DNA of 64,000 nt from Albidovulum litorale (GCF_025751495.1 NZ_JAOWKZ010000002.1:781001-845000), one strand, 5' to 3'. Numbered from the stretch's first letter, positions 19,079 to 28,673 are shown. Translations and numbers: made by a program. The notes: generated by a model not told the origin, from the letters alone.

Positions 19079-19373
19079 ACTCGGTCAGATCGCCCAAAAA
19101 GTCCGGTCGAAAAACGCTGGCCCCTTCTGGCTGACAATCGACGTTTTCTGCCGGAACAGAGCCGATTTTCAACGCATTGCATCAGGTGTGGACACAGACA
19201 GAGTCGCGGCTCTTTTCCGAACCGACCCGGATCAGATAAAGCGCTTCGATATCGCCGATCTAAACGTCGTGAAATTCTCACTGCCCCGTCCAGCCATACA
19301 AGGAACGCGCGCCGACCGTGACATGCACGGTGCGGCCTGGGCCGTCCTGCTGGAGGAAATGGAGATCGCCTGA
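19071..19373 (+). CDS. DUF4387 (AtuA-related) protein
   Basis: A 100-residue protein beginning MAELGQIAQKVRSKNAGPFW. It contains the typical LTIDVFCRN, IKRFDIADLNVVKFSLPRP and GTRADRDMHGAAWAVLLEEM blocks of DUF4387. Genes of this family usually sit directly after an AtuA/DUF1446 gene, as here (8-base overlap), so the two probably form one enzyme complex. Function is unknown. It is the last gene of the TctCBA operon and is followed by a strong hairpin. Confidence 0.8.
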   Translation: MAELGQIAQKVRSKNAGPFWLTIDVFCRNRADFQRIASGVDTDRVAALFRTDPDQIKRFDIADLNVVKFSLPRPAIQGTRADRDMHGAAWAVLLEEMEIA

Positions 19374-19376
19374 CCC

Positions 19377-19439
19377 CACTTTCTGTCTGAAAATACTCCG
19401 CAGGGGGTCCGGGGGACGCGAAGTCCCCCGGCATCTGCC
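19377..19439 (+). repeat. Dispersed repeat with terminator hairpin, copy 1
   Basis: A 23-base box beginning CACTTTCTGTCTGAAAATAC (19377-19399) is followed by a GC-rich hairpin. The inner stem is CCGGGGGAC/GTCCCCCGG (19409-19431), flanked by GCAG and CTGC arms. It lies in the 72-base gap between the convergent DUF4387 and idi genes. The same box recurs at 56361 and 56396, and a related hairpin at 63285. It probably acts as a transcription terminator and mRNA 3' end. Confidence 0.75.
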
Positions 19440-19445
19440 CTGAAA

Positions 19446-19973
19446 TCAGGCGCCAAAAATCCGGGCGCGATGCTCGGCCAGATAGATGCGCAGCCAGGGG
19501 GTAAACCGCGCAGGCTCTGCTGCAATCTCGGAAATCAGATCCGACAGCGTCACCCAACGCACGTCCATCACCTCATCGGGGTTCGGCGCCACATTCAACC
19601 CTGCGGGAGCAATGGCGGTGAAGATGTCCACCACCTCGTGTTCGACCATGCCGCCACCGACATCGGCGCGGTATTCGACCTGATCGGCAAAAACAGGGTC
19701 CACGCCTTTGATACCCAGCTCCTCCGCCAGCCGCCGCCGGGCGCAATCCTCGGCCGTCTCGTCCCAATGCGGATGCGTACAGCAGGTATTCGCCCAAAGG
19801 CCCGGCGTATGGTATTTGACCATGGCCCGGCGCTGGATCAGCACCCGTTCCCCATCCATCAGGAAAACCGACACCGCCTTGTGGCGCAGGCCTTCAAGAT
19901 GCGCACCGATCTTGTCGAAGGGCGCAAGACGCCCCTCGACCCAGGCGGGTATCAGGTCGGCCGACGCTGTCAC
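19446..19973 (-). CDS. idi: Isopentenyl-diphosphate delta-isomerase type 1
   Basis: A 175-residue Nudix-fold enzyme interconverting isopentenyl and dimethylallyl diphosphate, the branch-point supply reaction for carotenoids, quinones and bacteriochlorophyll. The metal/catalytic cysteine segment is ANTCCTHPHWDETAEDCA, followed by the Nudix-like helix RRLAEELGI. The N-terminal HKAVSVFLMDGERVLIQRRA is typical of type 1 enzymes. It overlaps the 3' end of secB by 4 bases. Confidence 0.92.
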   Translation of the reverse strand: MTASADLIPAWVEGRLAPFDKIGAHLEGLRHKAVSVFLMDGERVLIQRRAMVKYHTPGLWANTCCTHPHWDETAEDCARRRLAEELGIKGVDPVFADQVEYRADVGGGMVEHEVVDIFTAIAPAGLNVAPNPDEVMDVRWVTLSDLISEIAAEPARFTPWLRIYLAEHRARIFGA

Positions 19974-20485
19974 GAAACCTGTTCGGCCGGCTTCTGCTCG
20001 GCTGCCCGACGGGCAAGCTCCTGCCGGTAAAGCGCCAGGAAATCGACCGTGTCGATGTTGAGCGGTGCGAAACCGCCGTCACGGGTCACATCCGAGATGA
20101 TGCGCCGCACGAAGGGGAACACCATGCGCGGGCATTCGATGAGCAGGAACGGATGCAGTTGCTCTTCCGGCACGCCTTCGACATGGAAGATCGCGCCATA
20201 GTCCAGCTCCAGAAGGAAAAGCGGCGACTTGTCGGCCTTGTTCGCCGACGTCACTTTGAATTTGGACACGACTTCGTACTGGTGCTCGACGCCGCGCTTG
20301 CGGGCATCGAGGCTGACCTGAACCTGAATGTCGGGCTGAATATCGGCGCTGGAGACGCCTTTCTGCGCCACGATATTTTCAAAGGACATATCGCGGATGA
20401 ACTGCCCCAGCACGTTCATCTTCACCTGCGGTGCCTGTCCTGCCTGCGGCTGCTCCGGTGCAGCCCCGTTGCCGTTCTCGGCCAT
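19970..20485 (-). CDS. secB: Protein-export chaperone SecB
   Basis: A 171-residue cytosolic chaperone that keeps presecretory proteins unfolded and delivers them to SecA. Family blocks are VLGQFIRDMSFENI, DIQVQVSLDARKRG, YEVVSKFKVTSANK, LLELDYGAIFHVEGVPEEQL, LLIECPRMVFPFVRRIISDV and GGFAPLNIDTVDFLALY. The ATG at 20485 follows a GGGAGAG ribosome site; the ORF extends upstream without conserved sequence. The Gln/Ala/Pro-rich N-terminal 25 residues are typical of alphaproteobacterial SecB. Confidence 0.95.
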   Translation of the reverse strand: MAENGNGAAPEQPQAGQAPQVKMNVLGQFIRDMSFENIVAQKGVSSADIQPDIQVQVSLDARKRGVEHQYEVVSKFKVTSANKADKSPLFLLELDYGAIFHVEGVPEEQLHPFLLIECPRMVFPFVRRIISDVTRDGGFAPLNIDTVDFLALYRQELARRAAEQKPAEQVS

Positions 20486-20542
20486 CTGGTCTCTCCCAAG
20501 GAAATCAAGTCGGCGCGGGTGTAGCACCTTGCAGGGACAGGC

Positions 20543-21019
20543 TCAATGCCGGGTCCAGCCCGATGGCGGGCGCGGATCGTTGTCGGGGTCGATTTCCACG
20601 AAATCACCATCAATGACATCGGGTCGATGTGGCTCGTGCGGCCTTGGCCGCTCGCCGACAGTAAAGCGCTCCACCCGGATACGACTGGCCAGATACCGCA
20701 GGACGGATGACCGCACCGCCGGAACCAGCAGCAGAAGGCCGACCGTATCGGTGAAAAAGCCCGGCGTCAGCAACAGCGCCCCGGCGAAGAGGATCAGCGC
20801 ACCATGGGCGATCGGTTCGGTCGGGTCCCGCAACTCCTGCAGTGACCCGCGCAACTGCGCCAGCGCAAGCGCACCCTGCATCCGGACCAGCAGACTGCCT
20901 GCTACCGCCGTGGCCAGGACGATGGCAAGCGTCCACCACAGACCGATAAAGCCGCCGACCTGAATGAAGAGCGCAATTTCGATCATTGGTACCGCGATGA
21001 ACGCGATCAGAAGCCACAT
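20543..21019 (-). CDS. FxsA family membrane protein
   Basis: A 158-residue inner-membrane protein. It starts MWLLIAFIAVPMIEIALFIQ at 21019, the usual FxsA beginning; the longer ORF adds a non-conserved tail. Family features are the N-terminal pair of helices and QGALALAQLRGSLQELRDPTEPIAHGALILFAGALLLTPGFFTD (only its pattern is noted). E. coli FxsA overproduction relieves exclusion of phage T7 by the F plasmid; its normal function is unknown. It is divergent from timA. Confidence 0.88.
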   Translation of the reverse strand: MWLLIAFIAVPMIEIALFIQVGGFIGLWWTLAIVLATAVAGSLLVRMQGALALAQLRGSLQELRDPTEPIAHGALILFAGALLLTPGFFTDTVGLLLLVPAVRSSVLRYLASRIRVERFTVGERPRPHEPHRPDVIDGDFVEIDPDNDPRPPSGWTRH

Positions 21020-21054
21020 GGCGTGTCCTTTTCCTTTTCTGGCGCAGAGTGGAC

Positions 21055-21082
21055 TTGACCCAACCCGTGACTTACATAAGTG
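21055..21082 (+). promoter_or_regulatory. Possible sigma-70 promoter for timA
   Basis: TTGACC (21055-21060) is followed after 16 bases by TAAGTG, about 60 bases before the timA start in the divergent fxsA/timA gap. The -35 is near consensus and the -10 is weak, so this is tentative. Confidence 0.35.
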
Positions 21083-21141
21083 GAGAACAACAAAGTTACC
21101 AACCCTGCCGTGAAAACGCCTCGGCAAGAAAGGTCCGGCTG

Positions 21142-21798
21142 ATGAATAACAATGTGATTTCTCTCCTCGTTCTGGCCGGGATCGCGATCTTCCTCATTCT
21201 TCGGCTGAAAAGCGTTCTTGGCACCCGCGAGGGTTTCGAAAAGCCACCGCTGCCGTCACCGCAAGCGGGCACCCGCAAGGGCAAGTTCGAAGTCATCGAG
21301 GGCGGCGTCGACCGCGATATTGCGGACCATGTGCCGGAAGACAGCGATGCAGCCCGCGCACTTGCCGCGATGAAGCAGGCAGAGCCCAGTTTTTCGGTTT
21401 CGGAATTCCTGTCCGGCGCGCGCGGCGCTTACGAGATGATCCTGATGGCCTTCGAAAAAGGCGATCTGGGCAGCGTGAAACCATTCATGTCGCCCGATGT
21501 TTACGAGACTCTCGACGAAGTGGTCGAAGCCCGCAAGGCGCGCGGCTTGACCGTGACGGCAGAGTTCATGGGCATCCGCGAAGTAAGCCTTCAGGATGCC
21601 GAGTTCGACCGGTCTTCGTCCGAAGGCGAGGTCACCGTGCGTTTCGCGAGCGAACTGATCTCTGCCGCGCGCGATGCTGCTGGCGAGGTCGTCGAGGGCA
21701 ATCCGAACGAAGTGCGCCGACAGCGCGACGTCTGGACGTTTGCCCGCAAGATGGGGTCTGACGATCCCAACTGGCAGCTTGTCGCCACCGGCGAGTAA
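21142..21798 (+). CDS. Tim44/TimA family putative adaptor protein
   Basis: A 218-residue protein with one N-terminal transmembrane helix (VISLLVLAGIAIFLILRLKSV). A charged linker and a C-terminal Tim44-like domain (FLSGARGAYEMILMAFEKGD, LKPFMSPDVYETLDE-type sequence, then EVSLQDAEFDRSSSEGEVTV and RDVWTFARKMGSDDPNWQLV) follow. Alphaproteobacterial relatives of mitochondrial Tim44 sit in the inner membrane, and their client is unclear. The ATG at 21142 has an AAAGG site; the upstream in-frame start at 21049 lies outside the conserved part. The stop overlaps mltA. Confidence 0.87.
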   Translation: MNNNVISLLVLAGIAIFLILRLKSVLGTREGFEKPPLPSPQAGTRKGKFEVIEGGVDRDIADHVPEDSDAARALAAMKQAEPSFSVSEFLSGARGAYEMILMAFEKGDLGSVKPFMSPDVYETLDEVVEARKARGLTVTAEFMGIREVSLQDAEFDRSSSEGEVTVRFASELISAARDAAGEVVEGNPNEVRRQRDVWTFARKMGSDDPNWQLVATGE

Positions 21799-22718
21799 TG
21801 CCGGCGGCGCGTGTTCTTGATTTCGGCGATCTTGCCGGTTGGGCCGCGGACGATCACGTCGCGGCCCTTTCTGCATACCACGCGACTGTCCATCTGCTTG
21901 GTCCGGACTGGCCGCGCCCCGATGGCGCAGAGGCACGCAGTTTCTTAGAAACGCATTTCGTGCCGGTCGAAACTGGTGCGCCACCGGGTCTGATTACCGG
22001 TTACTACGAACCTGAGGTCGAAGGCAGCGCGACTTGTACGCCGGGTTTTGCCCATCCCCTCTATGCGCCCCCTGAAGATTTGCCTGATGATGGCCCATGG
22101 TTGAGTCGTTCAGAAATCGAGGATGGCAATCTTCTTTCGGGGAACGAGCTTGTCTGGCTTTCCGACCCGGTTGAGGTCTTCTTTGCGCAAGTTCAGGGTT
22201 CGGTCCGTGTGCGCTTGGGCGATGGCAGCATCCGGCGATACGGATATGCCGCCAAAAACGGTCACGAATACCGTTCCGTTGGCAAGGAACTGACCCGGCG
22301 GGGCATTGGTGAAGCGGCCGGGATCACAGCTGACGGAATCCGCGATTGGTGCCGGGCCAATCCCGCGGCGGTGCAGGATCTTCTGCGCCACAATCCCTCC
22401 TTCGTCTTCTTCCAACACCTCGACCTTGCTGCAGAAACCGGCCCGATCGGCACAGCGGGCTGCCCGGTCACGCCCATGCGCAGCATTGCGGTCGATCCCG
22501 ATGTGACCCCACTTGGCGCGCCGGTCTGGGTCGAGGGCGGGCCGCTCGCAACCCTGATGATCGCGCAGGATACGGGCAGTGCGATCAAAGGCGCGCAGCG
22601 TGGAGATGTCTTTTGCGGGACAGGGGCGGATGCCGGGCGCCGGGCGGGCGGTATGCGGATTTCAGGCAGATTAGTGACGTTATTTCCGCGTGAACTTGCC
22701 GAACGGATCGCGCCATGA
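21798..22718 (+). CDS. mltA: Membrane-bound lytic murein transglycosylase A
   Basis: A 306-residue peptidoglycan lytic transglycosylase that cleaves the MurNAc-GlcNAc bond to give 1,6-anhydro-MurNAc ends. MltA blocks are GLITGYYEPEVEGS, VEVFFAQVQGSVRVRLGDGS, YAAKNGHEYRSVGKELTRRG and NPSFVFFQ. The C-terminal 3D domain (TPLGAPVWVEGG, LMIAQDTGSAIKGAQRGDVF, GTGADAG) contains the catalytic Asp. No clear signal peptide is visible at the chosen start. It is translationally coupled with timA (TAATG) and smr (ATGA). Confidence 0.92.
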   Translation: MPAARVLDFGDLAGWAADDHVAALSAYHATVHLLGPDWPRPDGAEARSFLETHFVPVETGAPPGLITGYYEPEVEGSATCTPGFAHPLYAPPEDLPDDGPWLSRSEIEDGNLLSGNELVWLSDPVEVFFAQVQGSVRVRLGDGSIRRYGYAAKNGHEYRSVGKELTRRGIGEAAGITADGIRDWCRANPAAVQDLLRHNPSFVFFQHLDLAAETGPIGTAGCPVTPMRSIAVDPDVTPLGAPVWVEGGPLATLMIAQDTGSAIKGAQRGDVFCGTGADAGRRAGGMRISGRLVTLFPRELAERIAP

Positions 22719-23296
22719 CGCATCGCCGCCGCCCGCTCAGCCCGGAGGAACGGGAGCTTTGGAGTCGTGTTGCCGCTTCAGCTAGGCCGATTCGTGCGAT
22801 CCCGGCCAAGACGGCCGAGGCTGCACCTAAAACCCCACCGAAAAAGCCGCGCCCGACCCCCGCGGACTTTCATATCGGTCAGACCGCAAGACCACTGACA
22901 GCAGCACATGACCTTGTTCCCGCACTGGAGGAACGGCTTGCCGCCCAGCCCGTGCGCATGGACCGGCGTACCCATCAGCTGATGCTGCGCGGGAAGGTGA
23001 AGCCGGAGGCGCGGATTGATCTGCATGGCATGACAGTGGCCGAGGCGCATCCTGAGCTGATCCGGTTCATCCTGAACGCTCAAGGCGCGGGAAAGCGCAT
23101 GGTTCTGGTCATCACTGGCAAGGGCAAGGTGAAGGACGATCACGGGCCGATTCCACAGCGGATGGGGGTGTTGCGACACCAATTGCCCAACTGGCTCAGC
23201 CAACCGCCCCTTGGCGCTGCGGTCCTGCAGGTGGCACCGGCCCATCTGAAACACGGCGGCGGTGGAGCGTTTTATGTCTATCTGAGGCGCGGCTAG
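22715..23296 (+). CDS. Smr/MutS family nuclease-domain protein
   Basis: A 193-residue protein with a basic, disordered N-terminal half and a C-terminal Smr domain. The Smr domain is marked by ARIDLHGMTVAEAHPELIRF, GAGKRMVLVITGKG, LRHQLPNWLSQPPLGAAVLQ and HGGGGAFYVYLRRG. Smr domains nick DNA or cleave RNA in other proteins; the target of stand-alone bacterial members is unsettled. The tim44-mltA-smr gene order is common in Rhodobacteraceae. It ends 4 bases inside the convergent hydrolase gene. Confidence 0.9.
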   Translation: MTHRRRPLSPEERELWSRVAASARPIRAIPAKTAEAAPKTPPKKPRPTPADFHIGQTARPLTAAHDLVPALEERLAAQPVRMDRRTHQLMLRGKVKPEARIDLHGMTVAEAHPELIRFILNAQGAGKRMVLVITGKGKVKDDHGPIPQRMGVLRHQLPNWLSQPPLGAAVLQVAPAHLKHGGGGAFYVYLRRG

Positions 23297-24414
23297 GGCT
23301 GTGCGCCCGTGATAGCGGTGACCGGCAGCAAAACGATCTGAGTCGCGTTTTGCACCGTCAGCACCGCACCCGGCAGAAGTCCCGTCCGGCCGGTCCGATC
23401 CGCTGCCAATGCCGTATCGACATCTGCGATCTGGCTGAGAATTGCCAGAAGCGCCGGAGAATTGCCCGGATTGAAATGACCGCCGCCTTTGGAAAACGCG
23501 GTCGTGTCCAGAAGCGTGACATCAAGATCGGCCACTTCACTGACATCGGTGACATTGCCCAGCCGGTCGCGCTGCCCTGTAAGTCGCGCAGAAAGCGCCA
23601 GGGCCCGGTCTTTCTTCGAAGTGAAGATCAGGAAGGGTTGGGGCAGCCCTCCCATCCGGGTGGCCTGTGCGCGAAACACCTCGACGTCGATATCGGGCGA
23701 GACAAGAACCACGCCTTCGATCCGTTGACGCACCTTGTCATTGCCGCCAATGGCAACCTGACGCAGCGTCTCCATCGTCAGGGCGGAGCCCATTGAATGG
23801 GCGACGATCAGCACGCGTTCGGCCCCCGCTGCCACAACCTCGTTCAACAGATCCTCCAGCCCGTCCCGCGCGAAAAGCGCGCTGTCGCGGTCGTAGGCAT
23901 AGCCGAGCGGATGGGCGCGGGAAGGCCAGGAATAGTTGACGAGTACCCCGCCAAGGTCGAGATCGTGTCCAAGCTGGGCCAGCCGATAGGCGCCTTCGGC
24001 GAAATTGTTGTTGAAACCATGCACGAAGAGCGTGACCTCCCGCTGGCCGCGCCGCTCCTGCTTCAGGGCGCGGGCAAGATCGGTGCGAAAATCCATAGTG
24101 CCTGCATAGGTCTGGAAATCGGTCGCAAGGAAATCGGTCTTCGGGTCGGGTGCGGCCCGCTCGGGTGTCCAGTGGATCTGGCCGGCCGCCCGGTCCGGTG
24201 GAATCGCAACGTCGAGCCGGACAAACCGCGTGGTGCCACTGCGCCCGCGTCCAAATTCGTCGCCCGTATCGGGGTCCGGCCCGCGCGTTGTGCCGACAAA
24301 AACAGTCTCTGTTTCACCGGTTTTTGCAGCATCTGGCACCAGAATGACACGCCCGCGCGTTTCGCAGGCGGCCAGCGTCAGGACGATCAGAAATCCGGTG
24401 AGTATCCGCGACAT
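23293..24414 (-). CDS. Lipoprotein alpha/beta hydrolase (DUF900)
   Basis: A 373-residue protein with a lipoprotein signal (MSRILTGFLIVLTLAAC), so it is membrane-anchored. The alpha/beta-hydrolase domain has VTLFVHGFNNNFAEGAYRLA (oxyanion region), the nucleophile elbow AHSMGSAL and a C-terminal His in FSKGGGHFNPGN. The block VFVGTTRGPD plus FGRGRSGTTRFVRLDVAIPP is typical of DUF900 proteins. The substrate is unknown. The start at 24414 was chosen for the lipobox; the ORF extends upstream. Confidence 0.87.
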   Translation of the reverse strand: MSRILTGFLIVLTLAACETRGRVILVPDAAKTGETETVFVGTTRGPDPDTGDEFGRGRSGTTRFVRLDVAIPPDRAAGQIHWTPERAAPDPKTDFLATDFQTYAGTMDFRTDLARALKQERRGQREVTLFVHGFNNNFAEGAYRLAQLGHDLDLGGVLVNYSWPSRAHPLGYAYDRDSALFARDGLEDLLNEVVAAGAERVLIVAHSMGSALTMETLRQVAIGGNDKVRQRIEGVVLVSPDIDVEVFRAQATRMGGLPQPFLIFTSKKDRALALSARLTGQRDRLGNVTDVSEVADLDVTLLDTTAFSKGGGHFNPGNSPALLAILSQIADVDTALAADRTGRTGLLPGAVLTVQNATQIVLLPVTAITGAQP

Positions 24415-24472
24415 GCCAAACCCCTGCCTACAGCAGTCGCAATACAGCACGGGGGTCTGCCGTACCAGAGGA

Positions 24473-25774
24473 TCAGAGGACGTACCGGCTGAGGTCGGTC
24501 GATCTGGACAGATCGCCGAGGTTCTTTTCGACAAAGGCGCCATCGACAACCACCGCCTCGCCTGCCCGGTCAGGGGCGGTGAAGCTAAGCTCCTCGAACA
24601 CCCTCTCCATCACGGTATAAAGCCGACGCGCACCGATATTCTCGACGCTGCGATTGACCTCGGCTGCGATATGGGCAAGCGCCGCGATGCCGTCCTCGGT
24701 GAAACTGACATTCACCTCTTCCGTGCCCATCAGCGCGGTGTATTGCCGGGTCAGCGCATTGTCCGTCTCGGTCAGGATGCGGACGAAATCCTCCTCTGTC
24801 AGCGCGCGCAGTTCGACGCGGATCGGCAGGCGGCCCTGCAATTCGGGCAGCAAGTCCGACGGTTTGGCAATGTGGAAGGCGCCCGACGCGATGAACAGGA
24901 TATGGTCGGTCTTCACCGGCCCGTATTTCGTGCTGACCGTCGTCCCCTCGATCAGCGGCAGCAAATCGCGCTGCACGCCCTCGCGGCTGACATCGGCGCC
25001 GCGCGTCTCGGCCCGGGCGCAAACCTTGTCGATCTCATCGAGAAAGACGATGCCGTTTTCCTGCACCGCCTCCAGCGCGGCCTGTTTGACCGCCTCGTCA
25101 TCCAGCAGCTTGTCGGCCTCTTCCGAAATCAGCACTTCATAGCTTTCGGCGACCGTCATCTTCTTGCGCACCCGCCGCCCGCCAAAGGCCTTGCCGAAGA
25201 TATCGCCGAGATTCATCATCCCCATGCCCTGCTGGCCGGGCAGGTCCATCATCGGCATCTGCGGCGCGGCTTCGGCCACTTCCAGCTCGATCACGGTAGT
25301 ATCGAGTTCGCCCTTCTTCAGCCGCGTGCGGAACATCTCGCGCGTCTGCTCGCGGGCGTCAGGCCCGGCGATAGCCTCGATCACCCGTTCCTCAGCCGCC
25401 TGATGGGCGCGGGCCTTGACCTCTTCCCGCATCCGTTCGCGGGTCTCGATCATCGCGGTGTCCACCAGGTCGCGGATGATCTGTTCGACATCGCGGCCGA
25501 CATAGCCGACCTCGGTGAACTTCGTTGCCTCTACCTTCAGAAATGGCGCCTTCGCGAGCTTCGCGAGCCGCCGCGATATTTCGGTCTTACCGACGCCCGT
25601 GGGGCCGATCATCAGGATGTTCTTGGGGTAAACCTCCTCGCGCAAATCATCGGGCAGTTGCTTGCGCCGCCAGCGGTTGCGCAAGGCGACAGCCACGGCG
25701 CGCTTGGCGTCCTTCTGGCCGATGATGAAACGGTCGAGTTCCGAGACGATTTCGCGGGGGGTCAGGTTGGTCAT
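24473..25774 (-). CDS. hslU: ATP-dependent protease ATPase subunit HslU
   Basis: A 433-residue AAA+ unfoldase of the HslUV (ClpYQ) protease. Landmarks are [20 protein letters not shown] at the start, Walker [35 protein letters not shown], the family-specific I domain in the middle, Walker [31 protein letters not shown], the sensor block [14 protein letters not shown], and the C-terminal TYVL-like end RYVL that docks on HslV. The ORF runs on to 26191, but the conserved start is at 25774. It is separated from hslV by a membrane-protein gene. Confidence 0.96.
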   Translation of the reverse strand: MTNLTPREIVSELDRFIIGQKDAKRAVAVALRNRWRRKQLPDDLREEVYPKNILMIGPTGVGKTEISRRLAKLAKAPFLKVEATKFTEVGYVGRDVEQIIRDLVDTAMIETRERMREEVKARAHQAAEERVIEAIAGPDAREQTREMFRTRLKKGELDTTVIELEVAEAAPQMPMMDLPGQQGMGMMNLGDIFGKAFGGRRVRKKMTVAESYEVLISEEADKLLDDEAVKQAALEAVQENGIVFLDEIDKVCARAETRGADVSREGVQRDLLPLIEGTTVSTKYGPVKTDHILFIASGAFHIAKPSDLLPELQGRLPIRVELRALTEEDFVRILTETDNALTRQYTALMGTEEVNVSFTEDGIAALAHIAAEVNRSVENIGARRLYTVMERVFEELSFTAPDRAGEAVVVDGAFVEKNLGDLSRSTDLSRYVL

Positions 25775-26862
25775 TTGCTCTCCGAATAGGGCGGAAGCCG
25801 GTCCTTGCCGGGAAAGTCGGGCAATGCGCGCATCAGGCCCGCGCGCATCTGCACCCACCAGGTGCCAAGGACAGTGAAGAAGGTGCCGAGGATGATCAGG
25901 ATCTTGGCCCAGTCCATCGCGCCGGCATAGCCGTCGCCCGCGACGGCCCAGTAGATCACCGCGCCGATATAGGCGATGCCGGCGGTCAGCATTGACCGGC
26001 GGTCGATGACCAAAGCGATCAGGGCGAAGATCAGAAGGGCCACGGTCGTCGGCAGGATCGCCGCAGACCCGCCCCCGCCATAAAGGTTGCCCGCGATGGA
26101 ATTCACAAGCGCGGCCCCGGCCAGTAGATGCAGCCAGAAGGCTGTCGCCGAATGCCGCCCGATCCGGCGCGGGTCCTGCATGTCGAACCACATCGCACCC
26201 GCGAAGGCGCCGATGCCGAAAACGAGGGATGCCAGCGTCAGATTGGCGCGCGGGGCGAAGCTGCGGGCCCAGCTGTCGATATCGTCGATCGTGCCGCCGG
26301 GATTGTAGCGGGTGAAGAGCGCATAGGTCGCCAGAAGAGCAAAGACGCCGAAGACGAACATCGAAAACGGCAGCCGGAACTGCCTGAACCAGACCAGAAC
26401 CGCCCCCGCCGTCAGCGTCGCCGAGAGGAAGGCGATGCCCTTCAGCCCCATATCCATCTGGCTGAACACCGTGAAGAACGAAACGTAAAGCCCGCTTGCA
26501 TAGGCGCTGACCAGCACCATGGACGGCAGGTTCATCCGCCGCTGCAACGTGAAATAGCCCGCCAGCGCCCAGGCGGTGATGGCGATGATTGCGGGGATCA
26601 GGATCAGGATGAACACCCCGCCAAGGACGCCCAGAAGGATCGCAAGACCCGCCAGCAGGATCGCAAGACCGGTGGCGATGAAAATCTCGGCAAAGCCCCG
26701 GAAGAACTCGAACGGCTCATCCTCGGCCGGAAGTGCTGCACGTCTGCCCGCCCGGTCATGGGCCAGCGCGGTCAGCCCCGCAGCCTGTGCCTCGGTCACG
26801 AGCCCGGCGGCGACGGCCGCGCGCAGATCGGCAGGGCCGAAGGTCTTGGCCTCATCAGCCAC
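25771..26862 (-). CDS. Multi-pass membrane protein, DUF2157-like
   Basis: A 363-residue protein. A cytosolic N-terminal helix region ([20 protein letters not shown]) resembles the start of DUF2157 proteins and is followed by about ten transmembrane segments, e.g. [40 protein letters not shown] and [20 protein letters not shown]. Function is unknown. It overlaps hslV by 8 bases upstream and hslU by 4 bases downstream, so all three are translated from one message. The family call is moderate; the membrane topology is clear. Confidence 0.75.
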   Translation of the reverse strand: MADEAKTFGPADLRAAVAAGLVTEAQAAGLTALAHDRAGRRAALPAEDEPFEFFRGFAEIFIATGLAILLAGLAILLGVLGGVFILILIPAIIAITAWALAGYFTLQRRMNLPSMVLVSAYASGLYVSFFTVFSQMDMGLKGIAFLSATLTAGAVLVWFRQFRLPFSMFVFGVFALLATYALFTRYNPGGTIDDIDSWARSFAPRANLTLASLVFGIGAFAGAMWFDMQDPRRIGRHSATAFWLHLLAGAALVNSIAGNLYGGGGSAAILPTTVALLIFALIALVIDRRSMLTAGIAYIGAVIYWAVAGDGYAGAMDWAKILIILGTFFTVLGTWWVQMRAGLMRALPDFPGKDRLPPYSESK

Positions 26863-27412
26863 GGACCGTCTCCACCGTCAGGTTGCCGTTGGTGTAGACG
26901 CAGATATCGGCGGCGATGGCCATGGCCTTGCGGGCGACCTCTTCGGCCGAAAGCTCTGTCTCCATCAGACCCCGCGCGGCGGCAAGCGCGAAGTTCCCGC
27001 CCGAGCCAATGGCTGCTACGTCATGTTCGGGCTCCAGCACGTCCCCCGCGCCGGTCACGACCAATAGCGTCGTGCCATCCGTAACGATCAGCATCGCTTC
27101 CAGCTTTTGCAGGTATTTGTCGGTCCGCCAGTCCTTGGCAAGCTCCACGCAGGCGCGGGTCAACTGCCCCGGTGCAGCCTCCAGCTTTTTCTCCAGCCGT
27201 TCCAGCAGGGTAAAGGCATCCGCCGTTGATCCGGCGAACCCGCAAACCACGTCGCGCCCGCCGGGGGAAAGCCGCCGCACCTTGCGCGCGGTGCCCTTGA
27301 TCACGGTCTGGCCAAGGCTCACCTGCCCGTCGCCCGCCACCACGACCTCACCGCCACGCCGCACACCGATGATCGTCGTGCCGTGCCAGCCGGAGAATTT
27401 GTCGTCTGCCAT
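26855..27412 (-). CDS. hslV: ATP-dependent protease proteolytic subunit HslV
   Basis: A 185-residue proteasome-beta-like peptidase. The mature catalytic N-terminus is Thr12 in [20 protein letters not shown]. Other family blocks are [60 protein letters not shown] and [16 protein letters not shown]. The start at 27412 matches the family; the ORF is open to 27544. It forms the two-ring peptidase that HslU feeds. It is first gene of the hslV-membrane protein-hslU operon and divergent from mtnA. Confidence 0.96.
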   Translation of the reverse strand: MADDKFSGWHGTTIIGVRRGGEVVVAGDGQVSLGQTVIKGTARKVRRLSPGGRDVVCGFAGSTADAFTLLERLEKKLEAAPGQLTRACVELAKDWRTDKYLQKLEAMLIVTDGTTLLVVTGAGDVLEPEHDVAAIGSGGNFALAAARGLMETELSAEEVARKAMAIAADICVYTNGNLTVETVRG

Positions 27413-27542
27413 GGAAACCTCCAACTCGTCGCGACCCGAGATATGGCGGCATTCGTTGCCGCGCAACCCGCGACACATGCTTTCACTTGCAGGCGGCGCG
27501 CCTGCGCCTATCCTAAGTACTGGCCGGATCAGGAGAAAGACC

Positions 27543-28619
27543 ATGAAAGTTGACGGCAGAGCCTATCGCACGATCTGGCCCGACCCGGATGGAGAATCGG
27601 TCATCATCCTCGACCAGACACTCTTTCCGCACCGGTTCGAGACAGCGCGGCTGACGGTCGTCGAGGATGCGGCCCGCGCGATTTCCGATATGCTGGTGCG
27701 CGGCGCGCCGCTGATTGGTGCAACGGCCGCCTATGGTATGGCGCTGGCGATGCGGGCCGATGCCTCGGACACGGCGCTGGCAAAAGCCTATGAGCAACTG
27801 CACGCCACCCGCCCGACCGCGATCAACCTGCGCTGGGCGCTTGACCGTATGCACGCGGTATTGCGCCCCCTGCCGCAAGGTGACCGCGCCGAGGCCGCAT
27901 GGGAAGAGGCCGCGCGGGTCTGCGATGAGGATGTCGCGATCAACTCTGCCATCGGCGACAACGGCCTTGCGATCATCCGTGATATCGCCGCGAAGAAAGG
28001 CAGCGCGCCGGTCAACATCCTCACCCATTGCAATGCGGGATGGCTGGCGACCGTCGATTGGGGCACCGCCACCGCGCCGATCTATAAAGCACATGATGCC
28101 GGAATTCCGGTCCATGTCTGGGTCGATGAAACCCGCCCTCGCAATCAGGGCGCCTTCCTGACGGCATGGGAACTCGGCCGCCATGGCGTGCCGCATACGG
28201 TCATCGTCGACAATGCAGGCGGGCATCTGATGCAGCATGGCGATGTCGATATGGTGATCGTGGGGACCGACCGCACCACCGCGCGGGGCGATGTCTGCAA
28301 CAAGATCGGCACCTATCTGAAGGCGCTCGCCGCGAAGGATAACGGCATCCCCTTCTACGTTGCGTTGCCGACGCCGACGATCGATCACCGTGTTCACGAC
28401 GGCATTGCCGAAATCCCGATCGAGGACCGGTCGCAGGATGAGGTCCGCTTCATCTCGGGACGGTCGGGCGAGGCGGTGACACGGGTCGACCTGCTGCCTC
28501 CCGGCTCTGCCGCAGCCAATCCGAGTTTCGACGTAACGCCGGCACGGCTTGTCACCGCCCTCGTCACCGAAAAAGGTGTGATTCCTGCGACGGCAGAGGC
28601 GATTGCTGCCTTGAGTTGA
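27543..28619 (+). CDS. mtnA: S-methyl-5-thioribose-1-phosphate isomerase
   Basis: A 358-residue enzyme of the methionine salvage pathway converting methylthioribose-1-phosphate to methylthioribulose-1-phosphate. Family blocks are [51 protein letters not shown], the catalytic-Cys loop [40 protein letters not shown], the Asp-containing [35 protein letters not shown] and [12 protein letters not shown]. The ATG at 27543 follows AGGAGAAAG. Its 3' end lies 55 bases from the left junction of the integrated element. Confidence 0.95.
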   Translation: MKVDGRAYRTIWPDPDGESVIILDQTLFPHRFETARLTVVEDAARAISDMLVRGAPLIGATAAYGMALAMRADASDTALAKAYEQLHATRPTAINLRWALDRMHAVLRPLPQGDRAEAAWEEAARVCDEDVAINSAIGDNGLAIIRDIAAKKGSAPVNILTHCNAGWLATVDWGTATAPIYKAHDAGIPVHVWVDETRPRNQGAFLTAWELGRHGVPHTVIVDNAGGHLMQHGDVDMVIVGTDRTTARGDVCNKIGTYLKALAAKDNGIPFYVALPTPTIDHRVHDGIAEIPIEDRSQDEVRFISGRSGEAVTRVDLLPPGSAAANPSFDVTPARLVTALVTEKGVIPATAEAIAALS

Positions 28620-28673
28620 CCGGTCCTTGTTGCGGTCCAGCAATGCCGTGACGACACGCCGTTTCTAAGGATG

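Noticed and set aside
24230..25789. Long plus-strand ORF (519 residues)
   Set aside because: It lies antisense to hslU in GC-rich DNA with third-position bias and has no family-like motifs.
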